This document shows positions 4,947 through 7,858 of a stretch of 7,858 nt of DNA, in pieces. This DNA comes from an uncultured Collinsella sp. (lineage in GTDB: Bacteria > Actinomycetota > Coriobacteriia > Coriobacteriales > Coriobacteriaceae). Made by a program: the position numbers and the translations under genes. The stretch covers positions 1 to 7,858 of the forward strand of contig CABVAS010000068.1 of the NCBI GenBank assembly GCA_902496375.1, given 5' to 3'. The notes beneath the pieces were generated by a model. That model was not told the DNA's origin and searched no databases. It saw nothing but the letters and a program-made list of their open reading frames with translations. Each line of letters begins with the position of its first letter. The first letter of the stretch is position 1.

Positions 4947-4956
4947 GTGAGTCGTA

Positions 4957-4985
4957 ATGATAGCATCGTTTTGAATTTGCAACAG
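4957..4985 (-). promoter_or_regulatory. Probable tRNA-Ser promoter
   Basis: Minus-strand CTGTTG (4985 to 4980) and TATCAT (4962 to 4957) are 17 nt apart, giving a start a few nt before the mature tRNA 5' end at 4946. The same 51-bp gap must hold the plus-strand promoter of tadA, for which I see no clear hexamers. The two transcripts diverge. Confidence 0.4.
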
Positions 4986-4997
4986 GGAAGGCGAACG

Positions 4998-6779
4998 ATG
5001 ACGATCACCGAAATCGACGAGAAGTTCATGCGCGAGGCGCTGGCGGTGGCGCGAGCCGCCGCGGCGGTGGGCGAGGTGCCCATCGGAGCCGTAGTGGTGC
5101 GCGACGGCGAGATCGTCGCGAGGGCGCACAATCGGCGCGAGCTCGACCAGGATCCTTCGGCTCATGCAGAGTTCGCGGCCCTGTGCGCTGCCGCTCGGTC
5201 GCTCGGTCGCTGGCGCCTTTCCGATTGCACGGTCTATGTAACGCTCGAGCCTTGCTGCATGTGCGCGGGTCTCATGGTCAACGCGCGCGTGGGCCGCTGC
5301 GTATACGGTGCCGCCGATGCCAAGGCGGGCGCGCTGGGATCCCTATACGATTTGAATGCCGACTCGCGCCTGAATCATCGGTTTAACGTGACGGCTGGGG
5401 TCCTGGCGGATGAATGCCGTGAGCTGCTGATTAGCTATTTTGGCGGTCTGCGCGGAGCAGGCGGCGCTGATGGCGGTTGTGGGGCCGATCTTGAGGCGCA
5501 TGCCGCTCATGCCGAGGCGCTCGCGTGTGCCGAAGATATCGCCGTTGAGGCGGTTGACTTTGGCCCTGCGTGCCGCCGGCCCCGCCGTGTGCTGCTGGCG
5601 ATCGACTCCTTTAAGGGCAGCGTGTCGAGTGCACGGGCGGAGGCGGCGGTTGCCGAGGGCATGCGCCGTGTGTGGCCCGATGCCGAGGTGCGCGCGTTGC
5701 CGCTGGCGGATGGCGGCGAGGGAACGCTCGACGCCATCGACGCGTGCGGCGGTGAGATTGTGACCTGCGAGGTGGCAGGTCCCTTGGGCGATCGCGTGTC
5801 TGCCCAGATGCTGGTGGACGACGAGCGCGGCTCGGCTGTAATTGAGATGGCCGAGGCGGCGGGTATTGGGTATTCGAGTTGTACGGAGTCGGCGGCGTTG
5901 GCGGCTTCGACCTATGGCGTGGGCGAGCTTATGCTTCGCGCAGTTCGCACGGGCGCAAGGACACTCTATATTGGTCTGGGCGGCAGTGCCACCAACGACG
6001 GTGGCGCCGGCATGCTGCAGGCGCTGGGCGCGCGCGTGGTCGATGATCAGGGATGCGATGTCGCCCCCGGTCTTGCCGGCCTTGAGCAGGTGGCGAGCGT
6101 TGATTTGGCGCCAGCGCTTCGGGCACTGAATGGCATGCGTGTCGTGGTGCTTTCGGATGTCGAGAATCCGCTCGTAGGGCGTCGCGGCGCACTGGCGGTG
6201 TTTGGCGGGCAGAAGGGCCTGCCGGCGGATGATGTCGAGGTGCTGCGCAGATACGACGGCTGGATGGTCGGCTACGGTCGCCTGCTCGATGCGGCAATTT
6301 TCGAGGCGCGAGCCCAGGGGTTGTTGCGCACACCCGAGAACGCACGGACATTTGGCTCGGTGCTTGGCGTGCCCGGCGCGGGCGCTGCCGGTGGCTTGGG
6401 CGCGGCGTTGCTGGCGCTCGGCGCGGAGCTACGCTCGGGTGTGGAGACGGTGCTCGATCTCGTGGGGTTTGACGAGCACGTGCGCGATGTCGACCTGGTC
6501 ATTACAGGCGAGGGCAATATGGATGAGCAATCCGCCGCCGGTAAGGCGCCGGTGGGCGTGGCGCGCCGTGCCAAGCGGTGTGGCAAACCGGTGATCGCTG
6601 TCGTGGGCGGTCGCGCTGACAACCTGGATGGGGTGTGTGAGCGGGGTATTGACTTGGTTTTGCCGATTTGCCGCAAACCCATGGACCTGGAGCAAGCGCT
6701 TAATCCGCAGGAAGCCGCCACCAACCTTATCTGCGCTGGCGAAGCAGCCGCTCGATCCTACGACCTTGGCCGTATCTAA
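4998..6779 (+). CDS. tadA: Fusion of tRNA adenosine(34) deaminase (TadA) and glycerate kinase
   Basis: One open frame of 593 residues holds two complete enzymes. Residues 1-150 are TadA, the zinc deaminase that makes inosine-34 in tRNA-Arg(ACG). They contain the zinc/proton-shuttle motif HAE (56-58), PCCMC (85-89) with zinc ligands Cys86 and Cys89, and the upstream GEVPIGAVVV (25-34). Residues 197-593 are a D-glycerate kinase of the GlxK/GarK family, which phosphorylates glycerate with ATP to give 2-phosphoglycerate. Its motifs are AIDSFKGSVSS (201-211), ADGGEGT (237-243), GLGGSATNDGGAG (326-338), SDVENPL (386-392), TFGSVLGVPGAGAAGGLG (451-468) and ITGEGNMDEQSAAGK (502-516). A linker rich in Ala, Gly and His (about 151-196) joins them. 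ATG 4998 follows GGAAGG at 6 nt. The first Met in the kinase half (222) is too late to start it; only GTG at codon 198 could. Either domain could be called with confidence; that both are made as one chain is the inference. Confidence 0.88.
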   Translation: MTITEIDEKFMREALAVARAAAAVGEVPIGAVVVRDGEIVARAHNRRELDQDPSAHAEFAALCAAARSLGRWRLSDCTVYVTLEPCCMCAGLMVNARVGRCVYGAADAKAGALGSLYDLNADSRLNHRFNVTAGVLADECRELLISYFGGLRGAGGADGGCGADLEAHAAHAEALACAEDIAVEAVDFGPACRRPRRVLLAIDSFKGSVSSARAEAAVAEGMRRVWPDAEVRALPLADGGEGTLDAIDACGGEIVTCEVAGPLGDRVSAQMLVDDERGSAVIEMAEAAGIGYSSCTESAALAASTYGVGELMLRAVRTGARTLYIGLGGSATNDGGAGMLQALGARVVDDQGCDVAPGLAGLEQVASVDLAPALRALNGMRVVVLSDVENPLVGRRGALAVFGGQKGLPADDVEVLRRYDGWMVGYGRLLDAAIFEARAQGLLRTPENARTFGSVLGVPGAGAAGGLGAALLALGAELRSGVETVLDLVGFDEHVRDVDLVITGEGNMDEQSAAGKAPVGVARRAKRCGKPVIAVVGGRADNLDGVCERGIDLVLPICRKPMDLEQALNPQEAATNLICAGEAAARSYDLGRI

Positions 6780-6794
6780 AACCTATCTCTTTAT

Positions 6795-6863
6795 AAGTTG
6801 CGGTGGATTAGTTCCTGTTTGGCGGCTCAGACAGCAAAAACAGGAACTATTCCACCGCAACTT
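6795..6863. repeat. Long inverted repeat just after the tadA fusion gene
   Basis: The arms 6795-6820 (AAGTTGCGGTGG...) and 6838-6863 (...CCACCGCAACTT) match at 25 of 26 positions around a 17-nt loop. It lies 15 nt after the stop codon. No T-run follows the right arm, so it is not a standard intrinsic terminator, though it could protect the mRNA 3' end. It looks like a dispersed palindromic repeat. Confidence 0.8.
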
Positions 6864-6930
6864 CGAGAATGGCCATTCGAGGTTGGCTGCCTTGGGTCTT
6901 TGGTCGGACCGTTTGCCACGAAATGCGGCC

Positions 6931-7058
6931 ATCTACTACGTTAAACCGGCCACCCTCGACCATCCCGGAATTTGCAAAAACAAAACCGCAGGTAGAAAGC
7001 TTGCCGATTTTCGAAAAAGCCGGCTATGGTTGACCCTTGCGGCCTAAACGTAGTAGAT
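6931..7058. repeat. 128-bp imperfect palindromic element
   Basis: ATCTACTACGTT (6931-6942) and AACGTAGTAGAT (7047-7058) are perfect 12-bp inverted ends. Further in, GGCC (6948-6951 and 7041-7044) and ACCAT/ATGGT (6959-6963 and 7025-7029) can also pair, with CCGG beyond them. No gene is contained; a plus-strand frame across it is not protein-like. The structure resembles a non-autonomous intergenic repeat. Confidence 0.6.
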
Positions 7059-7093
7059 AGGTCCTTTCTGTGGTGCGGCACCAAGCCGGTCAT

Positions 7094-7175
7094 TTTGGGA
7101 TGGGACTATTTTGACTACTCATTGGCTGCTCTGGCAATCGGGCTGCAAAAGTAGTCAAAAAAGCTCCGTCCCAAA
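7094..7175. repeat. Third inverted repeat, upstream of the SRP RNA gene
   Basis: The arms 7094-7119 (TTTGGGATGGGACTATTTTG...) and 7150-7175 match at 22 of 26 positions around a 30-nt centre. Two of the four differences would be G-U pairs in RNA. The inner ends are ACTACT/AGTAGT and the outer ends TTTGGGA/TCCCAAA. It ends 10 nt before the -35 of the SRP RNA promoter. No coding frame is supported here. Confidence 0.65.
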
Positions 7176-7184
7176 TTAGCTACC

Positions 7185-7213
7185 TTGCTCTGGCGGGCGG
7201 GAGCAGGTAAGAT
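7185..7213 (+). promoter_or_regulatory. Promoter of the SRP RNA gene
   Basis: TTGCTC (7185-7190) and TAAGAT (7208-7213) are separated by exactly 17 nt. The predicted start, about 7220, coincides with the 5' end of the RNA fold (GCGCC at 7221). Confidence 0.65.
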
Positions 7214-7219
7214 ATACCG

Positions 7220-7344
7220 AGCGCCTAGCGCGTTCGATGGGTTCGGATGACGACATGTTCCGAATCTGGTCAGGTCCGGAAGGAAGCAGCCATAAGGAGC
7301 CTCTGTCGGGCATCCGAATCCATCGAGCGCACGGGCGCTTTTTT
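7220..7344 (+). ncRNA. ffs: Signal recognition particle RNA (4.5S-like small form)
   Basis: The core GGTCAGGTCCGGAAGGAAGC (7268-7287) continuing into AGCC is the universal helix-8 motif: the GGAA tetraloop plus the symmetric and asymmetric loops that bind Ffh. The flanks fold into one long rod. GCGCCT (7221-7226) pairs with GGGCGC (7333-7338), CGATGG (7235-7240) with CCATCG (7320-7325), and GTTCGGATG (7241-7249) with CATCCGAAT (7311-7319). The last stem runs straight into TTTTTT (7339-7344) and doubles as the terminator. At about 120 nt, with no Alu-type domain visible, it is the short bacterial form. The RNA targets ribosomes making membrane proteins to FtsY. The extent is set by the promoter and T-run, so the ends are good to a few nt. 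Confidence 0.95.
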
Positions 7345-7357
7345 GGTGTCGCGATGC

Positions 7358-7452
7358 GGTCCCGGTGCCGGCGGGCTGTTTGGTGTCTCGCTGGTCCTCG
7401 GCTTTGCCTGCGGAATCGCTCGACTACCAAACAGCCCGCCGGCACCGGGACC
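7358..7452. repeat. Perfect 27-bp inverted repeat downstream of the SRP RNA gene
   Basis: The arms 7358-7384 (GGTCCCGGTGCCGGCGGGCT...) and 7426-7452 are perfect reverse complements around a 41-nt loop. The stem is very GC-rich. No T-run follows, and the SRP RNA already has its own terminator at 7339-7344, so termination is not its evident task. It is probably another dispersed palindromic element. Confidence 0.85.
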
Positions 7453-7512
7453 ACTTCGTCCAAAAAGCACCCGTAAAGGCGCGTTAGCCTAATTAAATCT
7501 ATCCCTTAAGGA

Positions 7513-7596
7513 ATGCTGCTCGTTGGCGTTGTCTGGGCATTGATGGCTACGTGGTTCAAGAGGCGGCGGTGCTGTTGCTTGAATTTTTGCAGTTAA
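7513..7596 (+). CDS. Possible 27-residue membrane peptide
   Basis: ATG 7513 opens a 27-codon frame ending at TAA 7594-7596, whose last two bases are the first of the terminator stem. The product has a hydrophobic run (LLVGVVWALMATW, 2-14), then basic FKRRR (15-19) and a CCC triplet, with a fourth Cys near the end. That is a plausible single-pass membrane peptide with a cytoplasmic basic flank. AAGGA directly abuts the ATG with no spacer, which is poor; the second in-frame ATG is at 7543. A stop codon lies 2 codons upstream, so the frame cannot extend. A terminator placed exactly after it suggests a real transcript, but coding is unproven. Confidence 0.25.
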   Translation: MLLVGVVWALMATWFKRRRCCCLNFCS

Positions 7597-7636
7597 AGAG
7601 GCCCGTTTCCCTAGGTGGGGAAACGGGCCTCTTTTT
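7595..7636 (+). terminator. Strong intrinsic terminator
   Basis: AAAGAGGCCCGTTTCCC (7595-7611) and GGGAAACGGGCCTCTTT (7618-7634) form a perfect 17-bp stem with the 6-nt loop TAGGTG. The T-run is 7632-7636. The AAA at the left base gives a short T-run on the minus strand as well, so it may act in both directions. The transcript it ends on the plus strand is not obvious, unless it is the short frame at 7513. Confidence 0.92.
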
Positions 7637-7858
7637 GTCTCTGGGTTTGTAGATTGGTGAAGGCGATATGCTCTGGCAGCTATTTTGAGTTCTTGATGCG
7701 GCGTGTAGCTGTGGCGGTTATTCCGAGGCCTGCGGCGGCGACTGCCATGTGGTATCTGAAGGTGCTTTTCGACAAAGCGGACGGAGGAATAGACGACGCC
7801 GAATGCGAGGAAATAACGGAGTGGGAAAAAATCTGCGTGAACGCAAATTAATGGGATT
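7637..7858. other. Right-edge stretch with no confident gene
   Basis: A plus-strand frame stays open from inside the terminator to TAA at 7849-7851. Its possible internal start is ATG 7696, which has no ribosome site. The C-terminal part (about 7747-7848) reads YLKVLFDKADGGIDDAECEE and is acidic, with a DG-x-I-x-x-x-E pattern like the second half of an EF-hand or TerB-like loop. A minus-strand frame is also open to the window edge but is Arg/Pro-rich and unlike protein. I cannot choose; this may be a gene remnant or plain intergenic sequence before the next gene. Confidence 0.2.

Noticed and set aside
4701..5165. Minus-strand frame across tRNA-Ser and the start of tadA
   Set aside because: It includes the whole tRNA gene, whose fold is certain, and is antisense to TadA motifs.
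6780..7047. Plus-strand frame continuing through the palindromes after the fusion gene
   Set aside because: It overlaps the kinase C-terminus in another frame and crosses two inverted repeats, with no start site of its own.
6795..7452. Could the series of hairpins be a CRISPR array or an attC array?
   Set aside because: The four inverted repeats have different sequences and spacings. There are no repeated direct units, no cas or integrase gene, and no attC core sites.
7176..7492. Frames of 66-95 codons over the SRP RNA gene and the 27-bp inverted repeat
   Set aside because: They overlie a certain structural RNA and a perfect palindrome; the repeated GPGAGGLFG-like residues on both strands are the palindrome translated twice.

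Overview
The window is a high-GC stretch of bacterial chromosome. It carries short, well-spaced housekeeping genes, strong Shine-Dalgarno sites and many GC-rich hairpin terminators. Gene content, codon use and the abundance of palindromic intergenic repeats suggest a gut actinobacterium of the Coriobacteriia, most likely Collinsella or a close relative. That placement is my recognition, not a computed result.

Layout. At the left, a serine O-acetyltransferase gene (cysE, minus strand, 110-814) diverges from a DedA-family membrane protein gene (1038-1676), which ends at a strong terminator. Next is a branched-chain aminotransferase gene (ilvE, 1974-3026). It is preceded by a 49-codon reading frame that starts 7 nt after a candidate -10 box, so it could be leaderless, and that overlaps the ilvE start as ATGA. 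The ilvE gene ends in a 107-nt nested palindrome. Positions 3170-3505 hold no convincing gene. They contain a MITE-like element of about 210 bp with imperfect 25-bp terminal inverted repeats, and then a bidirectional terminator. A lemA gene (minus, 3506-4057) then diverges from a TetR-type regulator gene (4269-4853), which converges on a tRNA-Ser(UGA) gene (minus, 4857-4946).

The right half is built around a 593-residue reading frame (4998-6779) that joins a tRNA adenosine deaminase (TadA) to a complete glycerate kinase. After it come 405 bp with no gene, made almost entirely of three successive large inverted repeats, and then the signal recognition particle RNA gene (about 7220-7344). A perfect 27-bp inverted repeat, a possible 27-codon membrane peptide and a strong terminator follow. 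The last 220 bp are unresolved. The order tRNA-Ser, tadA, SRP RNA matches the block that precedes dnaX in Bacillus subtilis, so dnaX may lie just beyond the right edge.

How the genes relate. CysE and IlvE both serve amino-acid metabolism (cysteine; isoleucine, leucine and valine) but are in separate transcription units. TadA, tRNA-Ser and SRP RNA serve translation and protein targeting. DedA and LemA are membrane proteins. No defence system, CRISPR array, phage or transposase gene is visible. The unusual material is the TadA-glycerate kinase fusion, the possible leaderless upstream peptide of ilvE, and the dense set of palindromic intergenic elements.
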